64,000 bases of DNA from Methylococcales bacterium. Its GTDB lineage: Bacteria; Pseudomonadota; Gammaproteobacteria; Methylococcales; Methylomonadaceae. The DNA is taken from NCBI GenBank assembly GCA_026398895.1, contig JAPLRZ010000062.1, forward strand, positions 22,054 through 86,053. Direction: 5' to 3'. Positions within the stretch are counted from its first letter, which is position 1. Each line of letters begins with the position of its first letter. Position numbers and translations under genes: made by a program. Shown here one piece after another: positions 7,694-18,300 of this stretch. The notes under the pieces are model-generated. The model was not told the DNA's origin and searched no databases. It worked only from the letters and a program-made list of their open reading frames with translations.

Positions 7694-7740
7694 AGAGTAA
7701 AACAGTAGTTTACCGTCAATAGCTAAAGCTATTGAACTCC
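7694..7740. repeat. Palindromic element, GGAGT family (AATAGCTAAAGC type)
   Basis: This intergenic element reads GAGTAAAACAG ... GTCAATAGCTAAAGCTATTG-ACTCC. Its reverse complement matches the element embedded in the methyltransferase gene at 16863-16916, including the paired inner palindromes and the ACTCC ends, with part of one inner arm lost. Confidence 0.75.
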
Positions 7741-7781
7741 AGCGTAAATATTAAAAGAAATATGCTCACCCTGCTCCATAA

Positions 7782-7813
7782 AAAAAGCCACAGTCAAAAA
7801 ACTGTGGCTTTTT
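7782..7813 (-). terminator. Rho-independent terminator of rpmBG
   Basis: AAAAAGCCACAGT and ACTGTGGCTTTTT pair perfectly over 13 bases. Read on the minus strand the stem ends in a run of T, directly after rpmG. It is nearly symmetrical and could work in both directions. Confidence 0.85.
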
Positions 7814-7846
7814 AAGCAACCGAAAGAAGTGTCTTACAATCCAGAA

Positions 7847-8002
7847 TTACTTAATTTTGGCTTCTTTATAAATAACGTGCTTACGAACAACGGGATCAAA
7901 TTTTTTGATTTCCATTTTAGTAGGCATCGTTTTTTTGTTTTTAGTGGTGGTATAAAAATGACCTGTGCCTTCGGTAGAGATCAATTTAATTTTATCGCGC
8001 AT
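7847..8002 (-). CDS. rpmG: 50S ribosomal protein L33
   Basis: A 51-residue protein beginning [20 protein letters not shown] and ending with the Lys-rich VIYKEAKIK tail, which is bacterial L33. It lacks the paired Cys motifs, so it is the zinc-independent form. It follows rpmB by 12 bases in the conserved rpmB-rpmG operon and is followed by a terminator. Confidence 0.95.
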   Translation of the reverse strand: MRDKIKLISTEGTGHFYTTTKNKKTMPTKMEIKKFDPVVRKHVIYKEAKIK

Positions 8003-8014
8003 GGTATTATCCCC

Positions 8015-8251
8015 TTAGACCTTTTGACCGCTTTTACGCAAATCCGCTAATACAGCGTCTATGCCATTTTTATCAATAATGCGCATTGCTTTGGTTGAAA
8101 CGCGCAGACGTACCCAACGATTTTCGCTTTCCACCCAAAAACGGTGGTGTTGCAGATTAGGAAGGAAACGTCTTTTAGTTCTGTTGTTTGCGTGTGATAC
8201 GTTGTTACCTGTAACAGGACGTTTGCCTGTTATTTCACATACTCTGGACAT
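8015..8251 (-). CDS. rpmB: 50S ribosomal protein L28
   Basis: A 78-residue protein starting [20 protein letters not shown], the classic L28 beginning, with the [11 protein letters not shown] and [15 protein letters not shown] motifs. It is first in the rpmB-rpmG operon. The length matches proteobacterial L28. Confidence 0.97.
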   Translation of the reverse strand: MSRVCEITGKRPVTGNNVSHANNRTKRRFLPNLQHHRFWVESENRWVRLRVSTKAMRIIDKNGIDAVLADLRKSGQKV

Positions 8252-8296
8252 AATTAACCTCTTTTAGTGTGCCTAGATTTATAAAGTTAGCCGAGC

Positions 8297-8325
8297 TTTA
8301 TACCAAAAAATAATGCTAAAGTAAA
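8297..8325 (-). promoter_or_regulatory. Predicted sigma-70 promoter of rpmBG
   Basis: On the minus strand TTTACT (8320-8325) and TATAAA (8297-8302) are 17 bases apart, four and five matches to the consensus hexamers. Transcription would begin around 8290, giving a leader of about 40 bases before rpmB. Confidence 0.5.
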
Positions 8326-8480
8326 TGTTTCAACGCATTTTTCAAATGAAGTTACTGATGAATCAGCACACAACGATTTATAAAAAACAGTAATCTTATG
8401 TACGCAAGACTGTCAAATTTTGACAATTCCATTAAAATGGTACGCACACAAAATTTACCGCTCATCACATCGGAACCCTA

Positions 8481-9428
8481 ATGCCTATTAAACTCGGTAT
8501 GGTTATGGACTCTATAGCCCATATCAATATAAAAAAAGACACCAGTTTTGCTATGTTACTGGAAGCCCAAGCACGCGGTTGGGAATTGCATTACATGGAG
8601 TTAAATGACTTATTTTTAAGAAATGGCATTGCTTATGCCCGCACGCGCACGCTAAAAGTTCAGCGTGATGCTAAGCAGTGGTATCAGTTCATTGATGAGC
8701 AGGATATTCCGCTGCACGCATTGCAAGTCATTATGATGCGTAAAGACCCGCCGTTTAATCAAGAATTTATTTACGCGACCTATTTATTGGAACGCGCCGA
8801 AAGTATGGGTGCTTATGTGGTCAATAAACCGCAGTCGTTGCGTGATGCCAATGAAAAATTATTTACTGCATGGTTTCCGCAATGTTGCGCTGAAACCTTA
8901 GTTACCAGAGAGCCAAAACGGATTAGAGATTTTTTAACCGAACAAGGGGAAATTATTTTAAAACCGCTGGACGGCATGGGCGGCACCTCTATTTTTCATT
9001 TGCGTCAGAATGATCCTAATCTTAGTGTGATTCTGGAAACCATGACTGAATACAATAGTCGTTATGTGATGGCACAAAAATATTTGCCTGCGATTAAAGA
9101 CGGCGATAAACGTATTCTAGTCATTAATGGCGAACCTGTGCCTTATTGTTTAGCACGAATTCCCGCGCAAGGCGAAACGCGTGGTAATTTAGCCGCTGGT
9201 GGACGCGCAGAAGGTCGTCCATTAACCGAACGAGATCGTTGGATTGCCGCTGAAGTGGGTGCGACATTACGCGACAAAGGGCTGATTTTTGTTGGATTGG
9301 ATGTCATAGGCGACACGCTGACAGAAATTAATGTCACCAGCCCCACTTGTGTAGTGGAATTGGATACGCAGTTTGGCTTAAATATTTGTGGTCTGTTGAT
9401 GGATCATATTGAACAAGCGATACGCTGA
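8481..9428 (+). CDS. gshB: Glutathione synthetase
   Basis: A 315-residue ATP-grasp enzyme that joins glycine to gamma-glutamylcysteine. The N-terminal domain starts KLGMVMDSI, typical of GshB. The ATP-grasp parts include EIILKPLDGMGGTSIF (flexible loop), GDKRILVINGEPVPYCLARIP and the C-terminal metal-binding EINVTSPT. The length matches the E. coli enzyme. The stop overlaps the tonB start (TGATG), and gshB before tonB-yqgE-ruvX is a conserved gammaproteobacterial order. Confidence 0.96.
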   Translation: MPIKLGMVMDSIAHINIKKDTSFAMLLEAQARGWELHYMELNDLFLRNGIAYARTRTLKVQRDAKQWYQFIDEQDIPLHALQVIMMRKDPPFNQEFIYATYLLERAESMGAYVVNKPQSLRDANEKLFTAWFPQCCAETLVTREPKRIRDFLTEQGEIILKPLDGMGGTSIFHLRQNDPNLSVILETMTEYNSRYVMAQKYLPAIKDGDKRILVINGEPVPYCLARIPAQGETRGNLAAGGRAEGRPLTERDRWIAAEVGATLRDKGLIFVGLDVIGDTLTEINVTSPTCVVELDTQFGLNICGLLMDHIEQAIR

Positions 9429-10429
9429 TGACCGATCAAGTAATGCCTAGCTATTCTCCTGCGGCTACATTGCCTGATAATTACGCCTTATGGGTGGCTA
9501 TCGCCATCGCTGTTGTTGTGCATATTATTATCAGTTTGGAAGTGGAATTGGCTAAGCCAGAACCAGAAAGTGTTAGTAGAGATATTGATATTACCTTAAT
9601 CACGACTCCTTCAATAGACGCTCCTGAAAAAGCGCAGTTTTTGGCAGCAGAAAATCAGTTAGCCTCAGGTCAGCAAACCAGTATCAGTAAGGCTGAGCCA
9701 GTTAAGCAGATAGAAAAGCCAATTGAAAAAGCGAAACCAGCACCTCAGGTAAAGCCTATTCCTAAAATGCAAGAAAAAATTAAACCACCGCCTTCGGCAA
9801 AACCCATTCCAAAAACGCCTGAAAAAATTAAACCTACTCCTCAGGTAAAGCCACCGATTGAAGATGATTTTCAGCCAGTGAGCAAACCTAAAGTAGAGCA
9901 GAAAATTATTACCCAAAAGGAAGCTGAGCAAAAAATCGATATTCCCAGTGAATCAGCGACTAGCACTCGCCCTGAAACACACCATCATTTATCAGCCGCT
10001 ATTTTACAGCAACAAATTATGGAACAAGCTGCACAAACAGTACAGCGACCCGTCAGCGTGATGCAGGCGACAACCACTAAATCGGTTAATCAAGTCAGTG
10101 CTAATAAATCAGTGGTAGCACAATATAAAAGAGATTGGGATACTAAAGTAGAGCGCGTAGGGAATAATAATTACCCCGCAGCGGCAAGCAAAGCAGGTTT
10201 TTCGGCGACCTTAACAATGGATGTTGGTATAAAAACTGATGGTAGCATTGACAGTATGCGCATTACTCATTCTTCTGGAATTCCAGAACTTGATGAACAG
10301 GCAAAAAATATCGTCCGTATGAGCGCACCTTTTCCTCCATTACCTGCAAAATTGCGTAGCGAACTTGATATACTACTTATAACTCGTGTCTGGAAATTTT
10401 CAGACGAATCTGGGCTAATCACCCAATAA
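9428..10429 (+). CDS. tonB: TonB-family energy transducer
   Basis: A 333-residue periplasm-spanning protein: one N-terminal membrane helix (about 19-37), a long Pro/Lys-rich linker (about 90-160) with repeated KPIPK and EKIKP units, and a C-terminal TonB domain (about 240-325) containing YPAAASKAG and the strand-rich FSATLTMDVGIKTDGSI. It would carry proton-motive energy to outer-membrane receptors together with ExbB and ExbD, which are not in the window. Its location between gshB and yqgE is a common one for this TonB subtype. Confidence 0.88.
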   Translation: MTDQVMPSYSPAATLPDNYALWVAIAIAVVVHIIISLEVELAKPEPESVSRDIDITLITTPSIDAPEKAQFLAAENQLASGQQTSISKAEPVKQIEKPIEKAKPAPQVKPIPKMQEKIKPPPSAKPIPKTPEKIKPTPQVKPPIEDDFQPVSKPKVEQKIITQKEAEQKIDIPSESATSTRPETHHHLSAAILQQQIMEQAAQTVQRPVSVMQATTTKSVNQVSANKSVVAQYKRDWDTKVERVGNNNYPAAASKAGFSATLTMDVGIKTDGSIDSMRITHSSGIPELDEQAKNIVRMSAPFPPLPAKLRSELDILLITRVWKFSDESGLITQ

Positions 10430-10459
10430 AATTACACTTACCTTTTGATACCAAGACAC

Positions 10460-11023
10460 ATGACCGCAGTCACCTATCTTAATAACCAATTTATTATCGC
10501 CATGCCTAATTTGGATGACCCGACTTTTTTTCATACCGTCACCTATTTATGCCAGCATAGCGACGGCGGTGCATTAGGTATTGTTATCAATCGTTCAGCC
10601 AATATGAAACTAGGCGATATTTTTAAACAAATGAAAATCCGTGTTACCTCGAAAACTGCCGCGCAATCCATCGTGTTTGCGGGTGGACCTGTGCAGCAAG
10701 AGCGAGGTTTTGTATTGCATCCAACAGGAGGGGAATGGGATATGAGTATTGCCGTCTCTGATACTATTTCCCTGACCACTTCGCGTGATGTCATTGAAGC
10801 GATAGCTTTAGATCAAGGTCCAGAATCGTATTTAGTCGCCTTAGGTTATGCAGGCTGGAGCGAAGGACAGTTAGAACAAGAAATACTGGCAAATGCGTGG
10901 CTAACCAGCCCTTTTGGCGAACAAATTTTATTTGACACCCCCATAGATTTACGCTGGCGTGCTGCTGCTGACCAAATGGGCATTAATATTAATACACTGA
11001 CCATACCTGCTGGTCATGCGTAA
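10460..11023 (+). CDS. yqgE: YqgE/AlgH family protein (UPF0301)
   Basis: A 187-residue DUF179 protein. The N-terminus YLNNQFIIAMPNL and the segments FHTVTYLCQHSDGGALGIVINR and VFAGGPVQQERGFVLH are family hallmarks. The ATG at 10460 gives the usual N-terminus, whereas a TTG at 10445 would add five residues. The biochemical role is unclear. In Pseudomonas AlgH affects alginate and other regulation. It overlaps ruvX by eight bases and is almost always its neighbour. Confidence 0.93.
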   Translation: MTAVTYLNNQFIIAMPNLDDPTFFHTVTYLCQHSDGGALGIVINRSANMKLGDIFKQMKIRVTSKTAAQSIVFAGGPVQQERGFVLHPTGGEWDMSIAVSDTISLTTSRDVIEAIALDQGPESYLVALGYAGWSEGQLEQEILANAWLTSPFGEQILFDTPIDLRWRAAADQMGININTLTIPAGHA

Positions 11024-11495
11024 ACTAGACCCGCTATTAAGTAAAACTACCAGCACCACCTATTTAGGTTTTGATTTTGGTACAAAAAAAATAGGCATTG
11101 CAGTCGGGCAAACTACCACGGCTACCGCCAGTCCTTTACAAACTATACGTTCCATTCAGCAAAATCCCAACTGGGAAATTATCGGGCAACTGATTCGAGA
11201 ATGGCAACCTGTCGGTTTAGTGGTCGGCATTTCAAGACAGCAAGACGGCACTGACAACCCTGTTACCCCGCGTATGTTAAAATTTTGTCGGCAATTAGAA
11301 GGGCGATTCCAATTACCTGTTTTTCAACAAGACGAAACCCTATCCACTTTTGAGGCAAAGCAATTATTGTTTGATGAAGTCCATGTGGGGGCAACTAAAC
11401 TCTGGGCAGTACAAGATCAACTGGCTGCCCAACTTATTTTACAAACATGGTTAAATCACCATAGCAACGGAGGCGCGAGTGTTAGCATTAGCTGA
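11016..11495 (+). CDS. ruvX: RuvX/YqgF Holliday junction resolvase-like nuclease
   Basis: A 159-residue RNase H-fold protein with LGFDFGTKKIGIAVG (first catalytic Asp), GLVVGISRQQDG and DETLSTFEAKQLL. The family acts on 16S rRNA 5' end maturation and has resolvase-like activity. The signature DERLTS is changed to DETLST. The gene overlaps yqgE upstream and the GTG start of pyrR downstream. Confidence 0.93.
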   Translation: MRKLDPLLSKTTSTTYLGFDFGTKKIGIAVGQTTTATASPLQTIRSIQQNPNWEIIGQLIREWQPVGLVVGISRQQDGTDNPVTPRMLKFCRQLEGRFQLPVFQQDETLSTFEAKQLLFDEVHVGATKLWAVQDQLAAQLILQTWLNHHSNGGASVSIS

Positions 11496-11979
11496 ATTAC
11501 TGAACAATCTGGAAACAGAACTAAAACACACCATTATTGACAGACAACTTATCAATCCATTAATGATTGGTATCCGCACAGGAGGGGTATGGATCGCCGA
11601 AATCATGCACACCCGTTTAGTGATAGCCGAACCTTTGGGTTTATTAGATATTTCTTTTTATCGAGATGATTTTTCTCAAATCGGTGTACATCCCAATGTC
11701 AAACCCAGTCACTTACCTCATAACATCGAAGGACGCGATATTATTCTAATTGACGATGTGTTTTACACAGGCAGAACCATCCGCGCCGCCTTAAATGAAA
11801 TTTTTGATTATGGCAGACCCCGCCAAGTGGTATTAGCCGCACTGATTGAACGCAACGGCAAACAAATTCCTATCGCGCCTGATTGTGTAGGAACACGCCT
11901 TGTTCTGAATGCAGGGCAACGCATAAAACTAACAGGTCCAGAGCCACTTTCCATCGTCATTGAACATAAACCCATATAG
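11479..11979 (+). CDS. pyrR: PyrR bifunctional pyrimidine regulator / uracil phosphoribosyltransferase
   Basis: A 166-residue phosphoribosyltransferase. The PRPP-binding loop DIILIDDVFYTGRT spans residues 87-100. The start is GTG at 11479, preceded by GGAGG inside the ruvX 3' end. PyrR makes UMP from uracil and in many bacteria controls pyr transcription. In related gammaproteobacteria pyrB follows directly, but here about 7.9 kb of defence-type genes separate them. Confidence 0.93.
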   Translation: MLALAELLNNLETELKHTIIDRQLINPLMIGIRTGGVWIAEIMHTRLVIAEPLGLLDISFYRDDFSQIGVHPNVKPSHLPHNIEGRDIILIDDVFYTGRTIRAALNEIFDYGRPRQVVLAALIERNGKQIPIAPDCVGTRLVLNAGQRIKLTGPEPLSIVIEHKPI

Positions 11980-11980
11980 A

Positions 11981-12001
11981 GGAGTGCAAGCTCTGCTTGC
12001 A
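11981..12001. repeat. GGAGT-family palindrome, left edge of the defence cassette
   Basis: The half-element GGAGTGCAAGC-TC-TGCTTGCA begins two bases after the pyrR stop. The matching inverted half lies at 19816-19837, just before pyrB, so the pair brackets the inserted genes. Confidence 0.75.
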
Positions 12002-12033
12002 AGTCATGAAATCCACAATAATAAGGAAACAAC

Positions 12034-15000
12034 ATGGCATCTTCAGGTATTCGTGATAATCACACTTACGGCAAAGTAGGCGATTTTTTAAGCGAAAAAA
12101 TTAAGCCCGATAGCAAGTTAAGCATTGTTTCCGCATATTTCAGTATTTATGGCTTTGACCCCTTACGCAAACAACTAGCAGATATTAATCAATGCCGTTT
12201 TTTATTTGGTGAACCACGCTTTATAGAACAAATTGATCCCACTAAAACTGAAACCAAAGCCTTTGATATAACTGAAGACAGTTTAGGTTTAAAAAATCGC
12301 TTAGAACAAAAAGCCACTGCCAAAACTTGTGCTGATTGGATACAAAATAAAGTCGAAATACGCTCACTCATAAAAACCAATTTATTGCATGGCAAGCTCT
12401 ACCATATTGAACATCATGGTGTAAAAGCCGCGCTGGTGGGTAGTTCTAACTTTACCGCGCAAGGCTTAGGCTTTGGTAATCCGAATATTGAACTTAATTT
12501 AATCGTTGATAGCGATAGAGATCGCGAAGATTTAAAAGCATGGTTTGATGAGCTATGGAACGATAAAACTTTAGTTAAAGACGTAAAAACCGAGGTTTTA
12601 AATTACTTAGCTCAAATCTATGCCAATCACAGCCCGCACTTTATTTATTACAAAACCCTGTTTCATCTTTTCGATACCTACTTACAAACGCAGCAAGAAA
12701 CGCTGGATTTTTTACAAAATAGCTCTTTCAAAGATTCTTTAATCTGGCAAAAATTATTTGAATTTCAAAAAACAGGCGTTATTAGCATCATTGCTAAAAT
12801 CCAACGTCATAACGGTTGTATTTTGGCGGACAGTGTTGGTTTAGGAAAAACCTTTGAAGCACTGGCAGTTATTAAATACTTTGAACTGAAAAATTATAAT
12901 GTCTTGGTATTATGCCCGAAGAAATTAACTGCTAACTGGACACAATACCCCAGCCATTATCACAACAATTTAAATCCTTTTGTAACAGATCGTTTTCGTT
13001 ATACCGTGTTATCTCATACCGATTTATCGCGTGAATCAGGCAAGTCTGAACATATTGATTTAGCCACGTTTAACTGGAATAACTTTGATTTAGTCATTAT
13101 TGATGAATCACATAATTTTCGCAATGACAGCAAAGGCAAAAAAGGCAAAACTCGCTATCAACGTTTATTAGACGATGTTATTAAAAGCGGTGGGCAAACC
13201 AAAGTTTTATTATTATCTGCTACTCCAGTGAATAATGATTTAATGGATTTACACAATCAAATTCGTTTTATCAGTGCCGATAATAATCACGCATTTACTG
13301 ATTTAGGTATTACCGATTTAAGAAAAACCTTTAAAAACTCACAAAAAAACTTTCTGGATTGGACTAAGCAAGATAATAAACACCATGCACCTGACTTACT
13401 CAATAAATTAGGTGCGGATTTTTTTAAATTATTAGATGAATTAAGTATTGCCCGCTCTCGCAAACACATTGAAAAATATTATCCAGAAGTGGTTAAAGAA
13501 TTAGGTGGATTTCCAAAACGAGCAAAACCACTAGCCATTTATCCGTCTACCGATTTACTGAATAAATTTTTAAGCTTTGAACAACTTAATCAAGAAATAT
13601 CCAACTATAAACTGGCTTTATATAATCCCAGCAAATACCTATTACCAGACTATCAAGGTTTGCCAGCCTATCAAAGTAAAGTAAAAAACTTTAGCCAAGA
13701 AGATCGTGAATTTTATTTAATTGGCATGATGAAAATAAACTTTCTAAAACGCATGGAAAGCTCTGTTTATTCTTTTGCTCTAACAATGGAACGCACAGTT
13801 ACTAAAATAGACGGGTTAATTACTAAAATTGAAAAATATAACTCTGGAGTGCAGGCTTCGCCTGCATTGCAAGCAAAGCTTGCACTCCTAGAAAATGATG
13901 ACAACGATGATGAAGACTTAAACGATGCGTTTTCAGTCGGTAAAAAAATAATATTTCAACTACAGCATTTAGATTGTGAAAGATGGCTAGTTGATTTGCA
14001 GCAAGACAAACAGCAATTAATTAAATTGCGTGATGCCGCTAAAACAATAACGCCAGTTTATGATGGTAAGCTCAAACAACTAAAAGAGTTAATTCATAAA
14101 AAAGTTACCAATCCTACTACCAACAAAACAGGCAAAAAAAATCACAAAGTATTAATTTTTACTGCCTTTGCCGATACCGCTGATTATTTATATGTCGAAT
14201 TAGAAAAATATGTATTTAAGCAATTACATTTTAATATTGCCTTAGTGGCAGGTTCACAATGCAAAACCACCTTAGGCAAAGCTGAATACAATGAAATTTT
14301 AATTAATTTTTCCCCGCTGGCAAAAGAACGAACTACTTTTAAACACCTGCCACAACAAGAAGAAATTGACATATTAATCGCCACCGATTGTATATCCGAA
14401 GGGCAAAACCTACAGGATTGTGATTTAGTGATTAACTACGATATTCACTGGAATCCAGTGCGATTAATTCAGCGTTTTGGGCGGATTGATAGAATTAACA
14501 GTTTAAATCACACTGTGACCATGATTAATTTTTGGGCAACTAAAGAACTGGATCAATATTTAGGTTTAGAAAATCGGGTTAAATCACGCATGGCATTAGT
14601 CGATATGACTGCTACAGGTAACGACAATTTATTAATTGAAGACTTAGAAACGGATATTAAAGACGACTTACATTACCGCGATCAACAATTAAAACGCATG
14701 ATGAATGAAGAGATTTTAGACTTGGAAGACGTTAATAACAGCGTGTCATTAGCGGATTTTAGTTTAGAAGATTTTCGCAGTGATCTCAGTGCTTATATTA
14801 TGCAAAATAGAGATTCACTTGCTAATGCACCGATGGGTTTATATGCCGTTGTGCCAGAAGATAAAGACACGGGAATATTATCAGGCGTTATATTTTGTTT
14901 ACAGCAAAAAACCGAAGCCGATAGCAATAATAAACAAGTGAATCCCTTGAGTCCGTTTTTCTTAGTCTATATTCAAGCTAATAATGGACAAGTGATTTAT

Positions 15001-15318
15001 AACTTTGCCCAAGCAAAACAGATTTTAAGTCTCTTTAAACAACTGTGTGCGGGTGTTGAAACGGCTTATAAAGAACTCTGTGAAGTATTCGACCAACAAA
15101 CCCAAGACGGGCAGGATATGACGCAATATAACAACTTATTAAAAAAAGCCATTGAACAATTGAGTGCGGCATTTCAAAAAAGAGAAATAGCCCATTTACA
15201 AACAGGACGCGGGGCGATGCTATTGGATGCCACGCAACGTATCAATGAGCAAACGGATTTTAATTTAGTAACATGGTTAATAATAACCAAGGAGTGCAAG
15301 CTTTGCTTGCACGAATAA
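12034..15318 (+). CDS. PLD-nuclease / SNF2-type superfamily 2 helicase fusion (restriction-like)
   Basis: A 1094-residue protein. Residues 10-190 form a phospholipase D-like domain with a single HxKx4(E) motif (LLHGKLYHIEHHG) and GSSNFTAQGLG. The helicase part follows: Walker A ADSVGLGKT at about 265-273, DESH at about 357, LLSATPVNND near 392 and QRFGRIDR at about 813. It is thus a DNA translocase fused to an HKD-type nuclease, an arrangement common in phage defence. The next gene is an Eco57I-type methyltransferase, suggesting a two-gene restriction system. A palindromic element sits in frame at residues 605-618, and the last eight residues come from another copy. Confidence 0.85.
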   Translation: MASSGIRDNHTYGKVGDFLSEKIKPDSKLSIVSAYFSIYGFDPLRKQLADINQCRFLFGEPRFIEQIDPTKTETKAFDITEDSLGLKNRLEQKATAKTCADWIQNKVEIRSLIKTNLLHGKLYHIEHHGVKAALVGSSNFTAQGLGFGNPNIELNLIVDSDRDREDLKAWFDELWNDKTLVKDVKTEVLNYLAQIYANHSPHFIYYKTLFHLFDTYLQTQQETLDFLQNSSFKDSLIWQKLFEFQKTGVISIIAKIQRHNGCILADSVGLGKTFEALAVIKYFELKNYNVLVLCPKKLTANWTQYPSHYHNNLNPFVTDRFRYTVLSHTDLSRESGKSEHIDLATFNWNNFDLVIIDESHNFRNDSKGKKGKTRYQRLLDDVIKSGGQTKVLLLSATPVNNDLMDLHNQIRFISADNNHAFTDLGITDLRKTFKNSQKNFLDWTKQDNKHHAPDLLNKLGADFFKLLDELSIARSRKHIEKYYPEVVKELGGFPKRAKPLAIYPSTDLLNKFLSFEQLNQEISNYKLALYNPSKYLLPDYQGLPAYQSKVKNFSQEDREFYLIGMMKINFLKRMESSVYSFALTMERTVTKIDGLITKIEKYNSGVQASPALQAKLALLENDDNDDEDLNDAFSVGKKIIFQLQHLDCERWLVDLQQDKQQLIKLRDAAKTITPVYDGKLKQLKELIHKKVTNPTTNKTGKKNHKVLIFTAFADTADYLYVELEKYVFKQLHFNIALVAGSQCKTTLGKAEYNEILINFSPLAKERTTFKHLPQQEEIDILIATDCISEGQNLQDCDLVINYDIHWNPVRLIQRFGRIDRINSLNHTVTMINFWATKELDQYLGLENRVKSRMALVDMTATGNDNLLIEDLETDIKDDLHYRDQQLKRMMNEEILDLEDVNNSVSLADFSLEDFRSDLSAYIMQNRDSLANAPMGLYAVVPEDKDTGILSGVIFCLQQKTEADSNNKQVNPLSPFFLVYIQANNGQVIYNFAQAKQILSLFKQLCAGVETAYKELCEVFDQQTQDGQDMTQYNNLLKKAIEQLSAAFQKREIAHLQTGRGAMLLDATQRINEQTDFNLVTWLIITKECKLCLHE
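13846..13888. repeat. GGAGT-family palindrome inserted in frame in the helicase gene
   Basis: Ends GGAGTGCA and TGCACTCC enclose two inner hairpins. It adds the segment GVQASPALQAKLALL to the helicase, between a Lys/Tyr-rich helix and an acidic run. The reading frame is kept. Confidence 0.85.
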
Positions 15319-15343
15319 CACGCGCAAGCAAAGCTTGTACTCC
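15291..15343. repeat. GGAGT-family palindrome between helicase and methyltransferase genes
   Basis: GGAGTGCAAGC...GCTTGTACTCC forms a long inverted repeat over 53 bases. Its left half supplies the final codons and stop of the helicase. The right half ends 12 bases before the methyltransferase ATG, so it may also affect translation of that gene. Confidence 0.85.
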
Positions 15344-15355
15344 AGTATTTTAATT

Positions 15356-18300
15356 ATGAAAACAAGTATTCAACAAGCCATTAATAATTTTGCACAAGGT
15401 GATTTTAAAGACAACGCGCTGGATTTTTTTAAGGTGTTAGGTTATTCAAGCAATAAAACCAGTGCGTTAGATTTAGCTGAGTTTTTACCTAAATTAAATC
15501 ACGATGTTAATCAATGGCAGGGTTCGCATTTATTATTCCAATTAGCCGATGATGATTTACAGAATAATTTAGATGTATTTAGCTCTTCAAATCAAGCGAT
15601 TGATAATACTATCATACAATCGTATATATTCGCGGCGATTGAATTAAACACAAACCAAGGTTTGTATTCCAAAACAGAATTAATTCAAATAACCCGCGCA
15701 ATAAATAGAGCCTCTTTACAACCCATTTTACTGTTATTTAAACACGGTGATAGTTTGACTTTAGCGGTTATTCATCGGCGGTTACATAAAACAGACAGTG
15801 ACAAAGATGTTATTGATGTTAAAAAAGTGTCTTTATTAAAAGATATTAATATTAATAATCCACACCGAGCGCATATTGATATTCTGTTTGATGTATCTTT
15901 ACCTGAGCTAAGAAAACAATACCGCCCTGCTAATTTTAAAGAATTACATGATGCGTGGTTAAAAGTATTTTCGATTGAAAAACTCAATAAACGCTTTTAT
16001 CAGGATATTTCTAACTGGTATTTTTGGGCAATAACACACGTTACCTTTCCGCTGGATAGTCGGCAAACAAAAACCCAAGAAGAAACTAATTCTATCGCGG
16101 TTATTCGCTTAATTACCCGCTTAATTTTCGTGTGGTTTTTAAAAGAAAAAGGCTTAGTGCCTGAGCATTTATTTGATAAAAAATCCATTGATGATGTGCT
16201 GAATTATAGCGATAAAACAGGAAGCACTTATTATAAAGCTATTTTACAGAATCTATTTTTTGCTACCCTGAATACGGAAATAGACAGCCGCGAATTCGTT
16301 AGTAATCAAGTTTATCAAGGTAAAAACAAACAGCATTTTTTAACTAATTTTTATCGTTATACACGGTTTTTTAATCAACCAGAACAGGTATTAACTTTAT
16401 TTAATAGTGTGCCGTTTTTAAATGGTGGTTTATTTGATTGTTTGGATGTGGAAGTGCAAGAAAATGGTAAAAAAGTCGGTGAAATCCGCGTGGATTATTT
16501 TTCAGATAATCCTAAGAATGAAAATTTATTAGTTGTGCCTGATTTGTTGTTTTTTGGTGATAAAACCGAAGTGAATTTAAATGATATTTATGGCACAAAA
16601 AATAAACGTTATGAAGTACGCGGATTAATGCCATTATTAAATGCCTATAAATTCACGGTTGAAGAGAATACCCCGCTGGAAGAAGAAATTGCCTTAGACC
16701 CTGAATTATTGGGACGAATTTTTGAAAATTTATTAGCGGCTTATAATCCAGAAACTGGGGTAACAGCGCGTAAACAAACAGGTTCATTTTATACCCCGCG
16801 TGAAATTGTTGATTATATGGTGGATGAATCATTGATTGCGTATTTTTCAGGCGTATTAAACGGGAGTCCAATAGCTTTAGCTATTGACGAAAAAACAGCT
16901 AAAGCTGTTTTACTCCGTGATTTATTGAGTTATAGCGTGTTGAATAATCCGTTTAATGAACAGGAAACAAATGATTTAATTCAGGCGATTCATACGCTGA
17001 AAATTCTTGATCCTGCTTGTGGTTCGGGCGCGTATCCTATGGGGATTTTACACAAGCTGGTTTTTATTTTGCGTAAGTTGGATAAAGATAATCAGGCATG
17101 GCGAGAATTACAAAAAAATAAAGCCATTGCCGATACTCGACAGGCGTTTGATTCAGGCAATCATGAAGAGCGCGAAACGCGGTTAAAAGAAATTAATGAT
17201 ACCTTTGAATACAATGCCTCGGATTATGGGCGTAAATTATTTTTAATTCGAGAATGTATTTTTGGGGTCGATATTCAACCGATTGCGGTACAAATTGCTA
17301 AATTACGGTTTTTTATTTCCTTGGTAATTGAGCAAACGGTGAATGATGCGTTACCAAATCGTGGTATTCGTCCATTGCCGAATATGGAAATGAAATTAAT
17401 TGCCGCCAATAGTTTACTTGGTTTGGATTTTAAAATAGCGCAAGATGATTGGATTTATGCTGGAGTTAGAAAATTAGAAAGTGAAATAAAATCCGTGCGT
17501 TTAGAGTATTTTTCTGCCAGTACGCGGCATAAGAAAAATGCTTTAAAAGCAAAGGAACAGGCATTATTAATTGAATTAGAAAAAGAATTAATTAATGTGC
17601 AGTGTGGCGTTGAGCAAGCCCATAAAATTATTGCATGGAATCCGTATAATCAAAATGCCAGTGCGGATTTTTTTGATAAGGAATTTATGTTTGGTTTGGA
17701 TGAGGGGTTTGATATTGTTATTGGGAATCCACCGTATATTCAGATTCAAAAGTTTAGCGGTCAACAATGTCAAAAGGATTGGCAAAAACAAAAGTATGCG
17801 ACGTTTGAAAAGACGGGCGATATTTACGCGCTGTTTATTGAGAAAGGGGTTTTGTTATTAAAACCTAATGGGGTATTAACGTTTATTACCTCAAATAAAT
17901 GGATGCGGGCGGGTTATGGAAAATCGTTGCGCAAGTTTTTAGCGGAAAAAACGTTGCCGTTGAAGTTAATTGATTTTGGTGATTCGCAGTTATTTGAAAA
18001 TGCTACGACATATACCAATATTTTAATGGCTCAAAACGCACAAACCAAGGTTTGGATTCCAACTGCTGCACAAACCAAGGTTTGTACTCCTCCGACTGAG
18101 GTTTGTATTTCGAGTATTGACGCTGGAGTTCAAACCTTGGTTTGTGACGCGGTATTAAATGCCTGTACGATTGAAAAAGATTTTACTATTGAAATGCCAT
18201 TAGCGGATTATTTCAGCGCACATAAACAAACGATTCCGTTACTGTCGCAAGATACTTGGGTTATTTCTTCGAGTATTGAACAACAAATTAAAGCGAAAAT

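Noticed and set aside
15335..15355. TTG start for the methyltransferase
   Set aside because: It lies inside a palindromic element, while an ATG follows at 15356.
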